Source of the DNA: Sphingobacteriales bacterium
GTDB lineage: Bacteria; Bacteroidota; Bacteroidia; Sphingobacteriales; Sphingobacteriaceae
Reading direction: 5' to 3'
Length of the DNA: 54,887 bases
Assembly: GCA_015655115.1 (NCBI GenBank)
Contig: JAATFQ010000032.1
Coordinates: 1-54,887, forward strand
Shown here: piece after piece, positions 45,584-53,932 of the stretch
Layout: each line of letters opens with the position of its first letter
How positions within the stretch are numbered: the first letter of the stretch is position 1
Program-made: the position numbers and the translations under genes
Notes under the pieces: model-generated
The model's input: only the letters and a program-made list of their open reading frames with translations
Told to the model about the DNA's origin: nothing
Database searches by the model: none

Positions 45584-45946
45584 ATGGAGCTACATCATGG
45601 GCAGATAGTTGAGCGCATTATCAGGCGTAATGGCCATAGTATAAGTGAATTGGCCCGTCTGGCAAAGGTTAACAGACGGTCTGTATATAATTGGTTTAAC
45701 CAGAGAAATCTTAAGCCTGAAATCATTTTTCGTATAGGTTGTGTGCTTAATTATGATTTCTCATCAGAGTTCCCCAATTTATTTTCTAAGGAAGAATTTG
45801 TACGGCAGAATACTCGTTTTATGAATGAGCTTTTGCCTAAAACAGCTCCTGAAAGGGGAGAAGTCAACTTTTGGAAGGATAAGTATATTGATCTCTTAGA
45901 GAGGTATAACCAGCTGCTATTGATGTGTGTAGATCACAAATCCTAA
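45584..45946 (+). CDS. HTH-domain protein next to upxY
   Basis: This 120-residue protein has an N-terminal XRE-like helix-turn-helix at about residues 8-50 (IVERIIRRNGHSISELARLAKVNRRSVYNWFNQ) and a C-terminal helix with FWKDKYIDLLERYNQLL, possibly a dimerisation coiled coil. It probably shares an operon with upxY and may regulate exopolysaccharide expression. It overlaps the next convergent gene by 4 bp at the stop. Confidence 0.75.
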   Translation: MELHHGQIVERIIRRNGHSISELARLAKVNRRSVYNWFNQRNLKPEIIFRIGCVLNYDFSSEFPNLFSKEEFVRQNTRFMNELLPKTAPERGEVNFWKDKYIDLLERYNQLLLMCVDHKS

Positions 45947-46233
45947 CCATTTTCGAGGTCTTTCAATGGGATAATCAGGCTTTTCATTAAAAATCCCACT
46001 TCCCGGAGGAATTTAAGCTGTTGTTTCAATTCTTCTACCGTCGTATCAGTATCGCTTTGATCGATCAGCTGATCAGCAATAATTTTTGTCATAGTTTCAA
46101 GTCCGCCGTTCTCTACAGGCATAAACAGTTCACATTGTTTGATAAAGCTTTCATGCTCCTTCAGGTTGATATAATAGCTTGTTCCGTTGATGGTGATGAT
46201 GTGCGTATTAGGGATGATCTGGTCGATTATCAT
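45943..46233 (-). CDS. hypothetical protein, 96 residues
   Basis: I do not recognise this gene. The N-terminus forms short strands (IIPNTHIITINGTSYYINL), followed by two helices, the second amphipathic (TVEELKQQLKFLREVGFLMKSLI). There is no signal peptide. It is convergent with the HTH gene and overlaps it by 4 bp. Confidence 0.6.
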   Translation of the reverse strand: MIIDQIIPNTHIITINGTSYYINLKEHESFIKQCELFMPVENGGLETMTKIIADQLIDQSDTDTTVEELKQQLKFLREVGFLMKSLIIPLKDLENG

Positions 46234-46743
46234 TTTTAAGATATGGATTTAAAGCATAACAGGGATGTGGTTTCGTAGTTAAGCTGCATTTGTTGTTGGA
46301 ACATAAATATGTTTTTTTAGTTTATTTATAGCTTATAAAAAATGTGTTATGACTTGTTTATTGAAAATATTGATAGTATTGCTATTGTTTTTTGTAGTAA
46401 AAATGTATTTTTAAAGGGGAATACTTGCCCCATCAGAGGATTTTATTCCAGAGTAATAAATGGTAACATTTTGACTGTGTGCAATTTTACATATTTTTTC
46501 AATGATATTTTAATTTATTTTTTATGTGCCAAAAGTCCTGTTCAATGTGTGTAGTGATTTTATCGTCAGGAAATAGTGTGTGCTGCTCCTGATTTGGTTA
46601 AATAGGTGGCTTGCATCACTATTTTTTTGTATATTTATTAGCCTGAACGGAAAGAAATGCGGATAAGGGTGAGAAAATCTGTGCATAAAATTGGAGTTCT
46701 ATTAAATCAGGCTGATCACAAAAAAACAAACCAGGTTAATCAT
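46234..46743. other. AT-rich intergenic region
   Basis: Over 500 bases, strongly AT-rich up to about 46560. No gene or repeat was found. The frame of the EcsC gene is open from 46657, but the conserved start is at 46744. Confidence 0.4.
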
Positions 46744-47475
46744 ATGATATCCTACGAAGAGCAGGCTTATATCGAATTGCAGTTCTGGCAGCTGAAAATG
46801 CTGAAGAAACCTTCATTAACAGATAGAGTTTCTAAGCGGATACAGAACAAGATAAACGGTATTATACCCGAAAAGGTACATCACGCTATTACGGTGACAA
46901 TCGAGAAAATGGTGAAAGGAGTATTGTATGGAATTAAATATACTACCGGAAAGTCGCCCGAGGGAGGTGAATTATCCTACCGTGAGTCATTGGTGAGACA
47001 ACAAATATCTTTTTACCAGAAAACTGCCGGCATGGAGGGGGGACTGACCGGTGCGGGAGGGATATTGATGGGTGTGGCTGATTTTCCCATATTGATTGGG
47101 ATAAAAATAAAGCTTCTATTTGAAATAGCAGTACTTTATGGATATGACGTGAAAGATTATAAGGAGCGGTTATTTATTCTTTATATTTTCCATCTCGCAT
47201 TTTCCAGTCAGGAGAGCCGCAATCTAGTCTACATGCGCGTGGCGAACTGGAAGGAGTATAGTCATTCATTAACTGGCGAAGCCGATCAATTTGACTGGCG
47301 CAGTTTCCAGCAAGAATACCGCGACTATATAGATATTGCAAAAATGGCTCAGATGATTCCCGTAATAGGCGCTGCTGTTGGTGCTATTGCTAATTATAAA
47401 CTGGTACAACAGTTAGGCATCACTGCAATGAATTGTTACAGGATGCGTGAAACGCCCTTATTACTCAGTATTTGA
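46744..47475 (+). CDS. EcsC-family protein
   Basis: This 243-residue protein shows EcsC-family features: YEEQAYIELQFWQLKMLKKPSL at the start, IPEKVHHAITVTIEKMVKGVLYG, then the glycine-rich GGLTGAGGILMGVADFPILIGIKIKLL and GYDVKDYKERLFIL. It is probably membrane-associated; its molecular role is not known. The ATG at 46744 matches the usual start of the family; one at 46657 would add 29 basic residues. Its 3' end overlaps the convergent thiD gene by 40 bp. Confidence 0.85.
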   Translation: MISYEEQAYIELQFWQLKMLKKPSLTDRVSKRIQNKINGIIPEKVHHAITVTIEKMVKGVLYGIKYTTGKSPEGGELSYRESLVRQQISFYQKTAGMEGGLTGAGGILMGVADFPILIGIKIKLLFEIAVLYGYDVKDYKERLFILYIFHLAFSSQESRNLVYMRVANWKEYSHSLTGEADQFDWRSFQQEYRDYIDIAKMAQMIPVIGAAVGAIANYKLVQQLGITAMNCYRMRETPLLLSI

Positions 47476-48278
47476 GGATTAAAAAAATGATTTAGGGGGC
47501 CATTTCCTTTACCTGTTTTTGTATCTCTGCCATTAATAATAGCCTGGTTCACGTAGTTTTGTGCATATGCAACTGCGTCTCTCAATTTCATACCAAGCGC
47601 AATATACGAGGCAATAGCAGATGACAGGGTACAGCCTGTGCCGTGTGTATTGTTGGTATCTACCCTGTCAGAATGAAATTCCTCAATACCGCCGTCAGCA
47701 GAAAAATACAGCGATGTCAGCTTGTCGCCTTTCATATGGCCACCTTTAAGCAATACAGCTTTGCAGCCTAAGTCCATAATTTTTATACCTGCAGTCCGCA
47801 TTGTAGCCACATTGTGGATAGGTATGCCGGCCAGGATTGCTGCTTCATCCAGGTTAGGAGTAACGAGTGCAGAAATTGGGAAAAGGTGATTTATCATTCC
47901 CGATACCGTGTTATTTTCAATCAGTTTATCGCCGCTGCTTGCGACCATCACTGGATCGAGCAGGATAGGGATATGCGTATACAGCCGGAGTGCCTGGGCT
48001 ATAGTTTCTACCAATTGAAGGCTGTGTACCATACCTATTTTAATAGTATCTGGTGTAATATCAGTAAGGATGGCTTCAATTTGTTCTTTAACTATAACAG
48101 AGGGGATACTATGAATCCCCGTCGTGCCCATTGTATTTTGAACAGTTATAGCTGTAATGGCTGTGGTAGCGTAGCAGCCAAGGGAAGAAATAGTTTTTAC
48201 ATCTCCCTGGATACCAGCACCACCACCACTATCTGAGCCGGCAATAGTTAGAACCGATGGGTATTTATAAGATTTCAT
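47436..48278 (-). CDS. thiD: hydroxymethylpyrimidine/phosphomethylpyrimidine kinase
   Basis: This 280-residue ribokinase-family enzyme phosphorylates HMP and HMP-P for thiamine synthesis. Motifs are TIAGSDSGGGAGIQGD (11-26), TAITVQNT, PILLDPVMVASSGDKL, LVTPNLDEAAIL, LLKGGHMKGD and the catalytic loop THGTGCTLSSA (211-221). Its length is normal for ThiD. No other thi gene is adjacent and no TPP riboswitch was recognised upstream, so it stands alone. It overlaps the EcsC gene end by 40 bp. Confidence 0.95.
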   Translation of the reverse strand: MKSYKYPSVLTIAGSDSGGGAGIQGDVKTISSLGCYATTAITAITVQNTMGTTGIHSIPSVIVKEQIEAILTDITPDTIKIGMVHSLQLVETIAQALRLYTHIPILLDPVMVASSGDKLIENNTVSGMINHLFPISALVTPNLDEAAILAGIPIHNVATMRTAGIKIMDLGCKAVLLKGGHMKGDKLTSLYFSADGGIEEFHSDRVDTNNTHGTGCTLSSAIASYIALGMKLRDAVAYAQNYVNQAIINGRDTKTGKGNGPLNHFFNPQILSNKGVSRIL

Positions 48279-48472
48279 TATTCAAAGGTACAATGAAACC
48301 ATGACAGTGCATAAACTGAAACCATAGCAGTACTTAAACCTGGGTCAGATTTGAGACTGTAATCACCGTCCTATTAATTTCAAACTTTTGCGGGATCTTT
48401 TACGTTGTTAGCATGAGAATAAAAATCAGGGTATCTATTTTTATAGCTACCTGTCCTTATAAGCTTGATGAG

Positions 48473-50497
48473 ATGAACCGAAATTGCCACCTTACCGATC
48501 GCGAAATATTAGATGTACTATCTATGTCTGCTAATGCCTTTGCAGTATACAGTACTGAGGAAATCATTATCCAGATCGCTAATGATGCCATGATTGCTTT
48601 CTGGGGCAAGGATAGAAGTATAATCGGTCTTCCTCTGGACGAGGCCGTGCCTGAGCTTAAAGGACAGCCATTTATTGGTATGTTAAAGAATGTGCTGAAA
48701 ACTGGTATTACCGATTCAGGAAAGGCCGTACCTGCAGAAACCATGATAGGAGGAAAGCTCCGGACATCTTATTATGACTATGAATACCGTGCAATAAAAA
48801 ATGAGGCAGGTGAAACCTACTGTATCCTGCATAGCGCAGAGGATGTTACGAGTAATGTTTTAAACCTTCAGGCACTGGAAAGGGCAAGGGAAAAGGAGGA
48901 GCAACTGGAAAAAGAACAACAGTTTAATGAAGAACTGGCTGCAACTAATGAAGAGCTGAATGCTATAAATGAAGAACTCCACCAGGCAAAGCAGAGCCTG
49001 CAAAGTCTGAATGAAGAACTGGAAGGACGTGTATTGGAACGGACTATTGCCCTTGCCGAAAGTGAAGCTAGTGTTAGGTATATGATTGCTGACGCGCCAA
49101 TTGCGATTGCTGTATTTAAAGGGCGCGACATGATTATTGAGACGGCCAATCAGAAGATATTGGAAGCGTGGGGGAAAAAGAGTGATATTATTGGTAAACC
49201 TTTACATATAGGTATTCCTGAGCTTCAGGGGCAGCAGTTTTTATCTATATTAGATCATGTGTATCTTACCGGTGAGCCCTATTACGGAAATGAGGTAAAA
49301 GCTCTGGTGGAAATAGATCATACCATAAAAGAGCTGTACTCCAACTTTGTATATCATCCGCTGAAAAATGGACAGGGTCAGGTTACACAGATCATGCTGA
49401 TTGCTCATGTGGTTACAGATCAGGTTCTTGCACGAAAAAAAGTAGAAGATGCAGAGGAGATGCTGCGTTTTTCTGTTGAGGCCGCAAATGCGGGTACCTG
49501 GTATATGGATGCTGATACGCATGAGTTTAAGGGCTCCGGACGATTAAAAGAGCTCTTTGGCTTTGACCGTGATGAGGAGGTATCTTTTGCAGATATCACA
49601 TCGCGTATTCCTGAAGACTATCGCGAAAGAGTGGATGCCGGTGTGAAGATGGCATTGTCTACAGGTGAGAAATATTATATTGAACATCCTGTTGTTAAAC
49701 CCGGTGATCATAAAGAGTACTGGGTAAGTGCCCAGGGAAAATTATATGCAAATAGTGAAGGCAAAGCGCTGCATTTTTCGGGACTGATGCTCGATATCAC
49801 CAGGCAAAAACAAGATGAGCATCGTAAAAATGACTTCATTAGTATGGTAAGCCATGAGCTCAAGACCCCGCTGACTTCTTTAAGTGGTTATATTCAATTG
49901 CTGGAGCGGAATTCGAAGAAGACCGAAGATAGCTTTAGTAGTCAGATGTTGCAAAAAGCAGGCAACCAGTTAAATAAGATGACCTCAATGATTAATGGGT
50001 TCCTGAATATTTCGAGGCTGGAATCTGGTAAAATACATCTTCAGAAGCAGCAGTTTGAGCTGGATGCATTAATCCGTGATATGATCGATGATACCCGGAT
50101 TTCTGCCTCGAATTTTAAGTTTGAACTTATTCCTTGTGAGCCGGTTCTTGTGTGGGCAGATCGCGATAAAATAGGATCAGTAATTTCGAACCTGCTGAGT
50201 AATGCTGTTAAGTATTCGCCTAATAAACACCTGGTAGTGGTTAAATGCGAGATTAAAGACAATAATGCCGAGGTAAGTATCAAAGACGAAGGACTGGGCA
50301 TCGATCATGATGATGCACTCAGATTATTTGAGCGTTTTTATAGGGTAGACCATAAAGACAATCCTAATATTTCAGGTTTCGGCATTGGTTTGTATTTGTC
50401 GGCCGAAATTATTGAGCATCATGGCGGGAAAATCTGGGTAGAGAGTGAGAAAGGTAAAGGCTCTACGTTTTATTTCAGTTTGCCATTACCGGGATAA
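48473..50497 (+). CDS. multi-PAS sensor histidine kinase
   Basis: This 674-residue protein starts at the ATG at 48473 (the frame is open from 48413). There is no obvious membrane segment, so it is likely soluble. In order it has a first PAS domain (about 12-125), a coiled coil rich in Glu/Leu (about 130-195), a second PAS (about 205-320) and a third PAS/PAC (about 325-445). A HisKA domain follows with the phospho-His461 in VSHELKTPL, then a HATPase with NLLSNAVKYSP, DEGLGID, FERFYRV and GFGIGLYLS. The signal and cognate regulator are unknown; no response-regulator gene is adjacent. Confidence 0.93.
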   Translation: MNRNCHLTDREILDVLSMSANAFAVYSTEEIIIQIANDAMIAFWGKDRSIIGLPLDEAVPELKGQPFIGMLKNVLKTGITDSGKAVPAETMIGGKLRTSYYDYEYRAIKNEAGETYCILHSAEDVTSNVLNLQALERAREKEEQLEKEQQFNEELAATNEELNAINEELHQAKQSLQSLNEELEGRVLERTIALAESEASVRYMIADAPIAIAVFKGRDMIIETANQKILEAWGKKSDIIGKPLHIGIPELQGQQFLSILDHVYLTGEPYYGNEVKALVEIDHTIKELYSNFVYHPLKNGQGQVTQIMLIAHVVTDQVLARKKVEDAEEMLRFSVEAANAGTWYMDADTHEFKGSGRLKELFGFDRDEEVSFADITSRIPEDYRERVDAGVKMALSTGEKYYIEHPVVKPGDHKEYWVSAQGKLYANSEGKALHFSGLMLDITRQKQDEHRKNDFISMVSHELKTPLTSLSGYIQLLERNSKKTEDSFSSQMLQKAGNQLNKMTSMINGFLNISRLESGKIHLQKQQFELDALIRDMIDDTRISASNFKFELIPCEPVLVWADRDKIGSVISNLLSNAVKYSPNKHLVVVKCEIKDNNAEVSIKDEGLGIDHDDALRLFERFYRVDHKDNPNISGFGIGLYLSAEIIEHHGGKIWVESEKGKGSTFYFSLPLPG

Positions 50498-50609
50498 AAC
50501 CGGTTCAAACCGGCAGACATTCAGCAGAATGGGTGGCCTAAATAGTATGGGCAATGGCTTGATTTTTGATCTGTTTTATTAGAAACGGATTCAATTACAG
50601 TAGTTTAAC

Positions 50610-51770
50610 ATGAAGATAATCTTTTTTGCCCACCCTCTTTTCTTAGGTTCTCATAGTATGTCGCGTTTTGCTGGTATGCTGGCAGATGGCATGGAAAAAC
50701 GTGGTCATCATGTTGAAATATGGCGGCCAGATGCGTTATTTTCCAGGGTGCCATTTACCGGAATAAAAAAATGGTTAGGTTATATTGATCAGTATCTGAT
50801 ATTCCCCCTTATCGTGAAAGTCAAAATGTTATTTAAAGATAATAACGTTTTATATGTACTGAGTGACCATGCTTTGGGGCCATATATGGGCCTGATTCGT
50901 CGTAAGCGCCATATTATTCACTGTCATGATTTCCTCGCTCAAAAGTCGGCTTTGGGACAGTTAGCTGAAAACCCAACATCAGCTACCGGAAAAATTTATC
51001 AGGCTTACATCAGAAGAGGTTATCAGAAAGGGAAGCACTTCATCTCCGTATCAAAACAGACCAAAGAGGATCTTGAGGAATTTCTTCCAGTACGGCCAAT
51101 TATTTCTGAGGTGATTTACAACGGGTTGAGTAGTTCTTTCCAGCCATCTGCTGATCAGCATTCATTACAGCTGCTTAATGCAAAGTTAAACTTAGTGCTA
51201 AGTGCTGGCTTTATTATGCACGTTGGCGGCAACCAATGGTATAAGAACAGATCTGGCATTATACTCATCTATAACCAGTGGAGAGCGCAATACAAACGTC
51301 ATCTACCATTGTTGCTGATAGGAGAAAAACCATCACCGGCGCTAACAGAGTTGTGTAAGCAATCGGATTTTAGAGATGATATCCATTTTATCACCGGGTT
51401 GAGTGATGCGGAAATCCGTGTGGCTTATACAGCTGCCACCGTATTTATTTTCCCCTCTTTGGCAGAGGGGTTTGGATGGCCGATTGCCGAAGCCATGGCA
51501 TCAGGAATACCTGTTATCACCACGGGCGATGCCCCTATGACCGAGGTTGCGGGCGATGCCGCTTTTTTGTTGAAGCGTAAGCCATTATCCTCTGAGGAAG
51601 AGAACGAGTGGGCAATAAATTCCGCAGTTATTTTGGATCAGGTTGTTTCTCTAACCTCATCAGCGAGGGAAATTGTTATTCATCGCGGCATTCAGAACTG
51701 CAAGAGATTTGATATGGAAGAAGCTTTAGATCGTATAGAGCGGGTATATTTAAAGATATATAACAATTAG
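50610..51770 (+). CDS. GT4-family glycosyltransferase (outside the main operon)
   Basis: This 386-residue GT-B protein starts MKIIFFAHPLFLGSHSMSRFAGML and shows the donor-site motif FPSLAEGFGWPIAEAMASGIPVITT with the E-x7-E pair and DAPMTEVAGDAAFL. It lies 112 bp after the kinase gene and apart from the exopolysaccharide operon, on the other strand. The acceptor is unknown. Confidence 0.92.
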   Translation: MKIIFFAHPLFLGSHSMSRFAGMLADGMEKRGHHVEIWRPDALFSRVPFTGIKKWLGYIDQYLIFPLIVKVKMLFKDNNVLYVLSDHALGPYMGLIRRKRHIIHCHDFLAQKSALGQLAENPTSATGKIYQAYIRRGYQKGKHFISVSKQTKEDLEEFLPVRPIISEVIYNGLSSSFQPSADQHSLQLLNAKLNLVLSAGFIMHVGGNQWYKNRSGIILIYNQWRAQYKRHLPLLLIGEKPSPALTELCKQSDFRDDIHFITGLSDAEIRVAYTAATVFIFPSLAEGFGWPIAEAMASGIPVITTGDAPMTEVAGDAAFLLKRKPLSSEEENEWAINSAVILDQVVSLTSSAREIVIHRGIQNCKRFDMEEALDRIERVYLKIYNN

Positions 51771-51910
51771 CAGGCTTCAGGCAGAGATGAATATAGCTTA
51801 TACAAGCTTCATGACCTATTAAAAAACAATTATATACTGATGAAAGTATTTTGTTCTATTCTGTAGCATTTCTTTGAGCCTACACGTTTAATCCTAAAAA
51901 CAATCATTAT

Positions 51911-52312
51911 ATGAAAAGAATATTTTACACATCAATTATCATCTGCCTGTTACTATCGGCAGCAGGCTGTAAAAAGGAGTCAGCCGAGACAAAGCTGAAC
52001 GGAACCTGGGAGCTTACGCATATAGATGGGATACAGGTGGCAGGAGTAAATCCTGATTTTGAAACCGGAAAGGGTAATCTGTTGAAATTCAGCGGTCAGA
52101 ATTACGAAAAATATATTGGGGGCCAGTTGGTATCCAGCGGAACCTTTTCTATAAAAAAAGAGACTGAAGTTCCAGTTAATAATAATAAAGCCAACTACAG
52201 TATTCTTTTTAACAATGAGAAGTTATTAGTCAACTTATCAGCAAAACAACTGATTGTTTTTGACGGAGTCATTGCAGCAGATGGTACGGAGTCGACCTAT
52301 AAGAAACAATAG
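51911..52312 (+). CDS. lipocalin-like lipoprotein
   Basis: This 133-residue protein has a lipoprotein signal ending at Cys20 (AAGC), then a short beta-rich domain beginning KLNGTWELTHIDG, similar to lipocalin-like domains common in Bacteroidota lipoproteins. The function is unknown. Confidence 0.75.
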   Translation: MKRIFYTSIIICLLLSAAGCKKESAETKLNGTWELTHIDGIQVAGVNPDFETGKGNLLKFSGQNYEKYIGGQLVSSGTFSIKKETEVPVNNNKANYSILFNNEKLLVNLSAKQLIVFDGVIAADGTESTYKKQ

Positions 52313-52344
52313 CTATTATATCCCTGGTGTTTTCATGAATCCAT

Positions 52345-52734
52345 TTACTGTGCTTTAAGATTTAAACATTTTAGTTTCAGTAGCGCTATGAAGTCCGCTT
52401 CTCTGTCGGGTGAAATGAAAACACTTCCATTTGTATATTTAATCATTATTCTTTTTAATGAAAGCGAAGGAGATGAAAATACGAAATTACCTGCTTTTTG
52501 TATTTCAGTTATATCTTTTAGTGGAATAGTGGGGCCAAAAGGTTTGATAATGAGATATTCTTTATCAATGATATATTTTGTTTTGAAGAAAAACCAGATG
52601 GCGATAATGCTCATAGGCGTTAAAATTAAGCCGCCCGGTACCTCGTCGTGAGTTATTAAATAAATACTAAGTCCGGCGAAGCACAATACATACAGATATG
52701 CAAATAGTCCAATTTTACTCCTATAAGTTTCCAT
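52345..52734 (-). CDS. small membrane protein with PH-like domain
   Basis: This 129-residue protein has two N-terminal hydrophobic helices (about 8-27 and 35-52) followed by a short beta-rich domain (KYIIDKEYLIIKPFGPTIPLKDITEIQKA...FISPDREADFIALL), which resembles bacterial PH-like domains of the SunI type. The role is unknown. Confidence 0.7.
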   Translation of the reverse strand: METYRSKIGLFAYLYVLCFAGLSIYLITHDEVPGGLILTPMSIIAIWFFFKTKYIIDKEYLIIKPFGPTIPLKDITEIQKAGNFVFSSPSLSLKRIMIKYTNGSVFISPDREADFIALLKLKCLNLKAQ

Positions 52735-52939
52735 AACATTGCCTGGTTATCAGGATAAGTTTATTTCTTACTAAGATACGTAATGTTATGATATTTTTTT
52801 ATCAGAACATTACATATCTTACATGCTGTTAAGCCTTGATAAACTTAATTAGATAGATTTCGTGGAGTTAAAGTCTTAAATTTTGTTAAATTTAATTCCC
52901 GTCGAATAATTTATTGGCTACATTAGTTAACTTTGAAGC

Positions 52940-53158
52940 ATGAAAGGTAAGAACGTATTTACAAAAGCCGAATCGGAGCAAATTAAAGACCACTTAACAG
53001 CACTTGTCGAGTTAGGGAGATACGCCCAGACAGATATCAGGGTTCAATTGAGATTAGAAAATAACTTTTATATTTCGGATTTTGACACTTCGCGAAAAGG
53101 ATTTTCTGCAGCTGATTTTGATAGGCTGGTTGCTGAGGGATTGATTAATATTCAATAA
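52940..53158 (+). CDS. hypothetical protein, 72 residues
   Basis: A short, soluble, helical protein (FTKAESEQIKDHLTALVELGR) with a small beta pair (RLENNFYISDF). Codon use and the composition look protein-like, and a start codon lies 10 bp after a purine-rich sequence. I do not recognise the family. Confidence 0.55.
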   Translation: MKGKNVFTKAESEQIKDHLTALVELGRYAQTDIRVQLRLENNFYISDFDTSRKGFSAADFDRLVAEGLINIQ

Positions 53159-53519
53159 AAAGCAATATTGTTTAATCCTGTGAATAAAGAGGGATTTGAG
53201 ATTCTTTTAATGCTTAGCCACTATATTACGAGGGTGCTTATTCTTGCCCTATACCAAATCAGTAATATTTTTACGCCCTCTAAAAACATCATTTAAGAAA
53301 GCAATCAGCAAATCTTTATTGAGTTCAGCGCATTGTGCTTCACTTTATTGAGATAAAACTAAATAATTCCGCAAAGCTGTCTGTTAAAATAAGTAATATT
53401 ATTTTATTTAGTTATTGATATTTATAAATATTACATGTATATTTGAGATATGAATTACACTTAAAATAGCTACGATATAATTTAATATTAATAAATACTG
53501 TTTAAATACGCGTATTTAT
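53159..53519. other. AT-rich region before element copy 2
   Basis: About 360 bases, very AT-rich from 53380. No gene or terminator hairpin was recognised. It may hold the promoter of the structured element. Confidence 0.4.
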
Positions 53520-53690
53520 TGAAGAGTCTTGCAACTCCATTCTCACACCGTTGACGCAAGGCAGCAGTTTTATGCCCAGATCTTATTTAGATATGTTATA
53601 TTTGCATATCAAATAAGTGTGGGTTCTGCTGTACGTCCGCGTCAACTTAGGTGTGAGAAATCTATAGGAGTTGCGGATGGCAGAACCCAC
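53520..53690 (+). ncRNA. conserved structured element, copy 2 (putative pseudoknotted RNA)
   Basis: This is the same layout as copy 1. P1 is 53531-53538 with 53667-53674, P2 53542-53549 with 53650-53657, and P3 53550-53557 with 53639-53646 (all Watson-Crick). The inner hairpin P4 is 53582-53588 with 53611-53617, extended by gatatg/catatc at 53590-53595 and 53605-53610. The segment 53619-53629 (gtgggttctgc) is a perfect complement of 53680-53690, outside P1, predicting an 11-bp pseudoknot. Bases 53520-53560 match copy 1 at 40 of 41 positions, and 53611-53630 match at all 20. A TlpA-like gene starts 243 bp later. Confidence 0.72.
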
Positions 53691-53932
53691 GTTTATTTTG
53701 ATATAAATGGCCTTCCCACCACTCTTCATATAAATAGAAAATCTAATTCTTATATATGAAACTGACAAATAAAAAAACATCCCCATCCTGAATTCTAAGT
53801 ACGTGGTGTTATCATAATAACGCAGCTTTGCCTTAAATTCTCTTTTCTTTGAAGCCATCATAAATAAACCAGCTTTCAGCCGGGAATATTGCTTGTGATA
53901 GTTTCATAATAATTAAAAAATAATGTTTACTG
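53691..53932. other. leader between element copy 2 and the TlpA gene
   Basis: About 240 bases. A minus-strand ORF (start near 53861) has a protein-like beginning, MMASKKREFKAKLRYYDN, but runs into the structured element, so I do not call it. It could be a relic. No clear ribosome-binding site is seen directly upstream of 53933. Confidence 0.35.

Noticed and set aside
46342..46554. 70-codon ORF in the AT-rich region before the EcsC gene
   Set aside because: Phe/Ile/Cys-rich translation of AT-rich DNA, no ribosome-binding site and no recognisable family.
53583..53861. Minus-strand ORF of 92 codons with a plausible start (MMASKKREF)
   Set aside because: Most of it is read from the antisense of the structured element; there is no known family. 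It may be a relic, so it is mentioned only in the leader entry.
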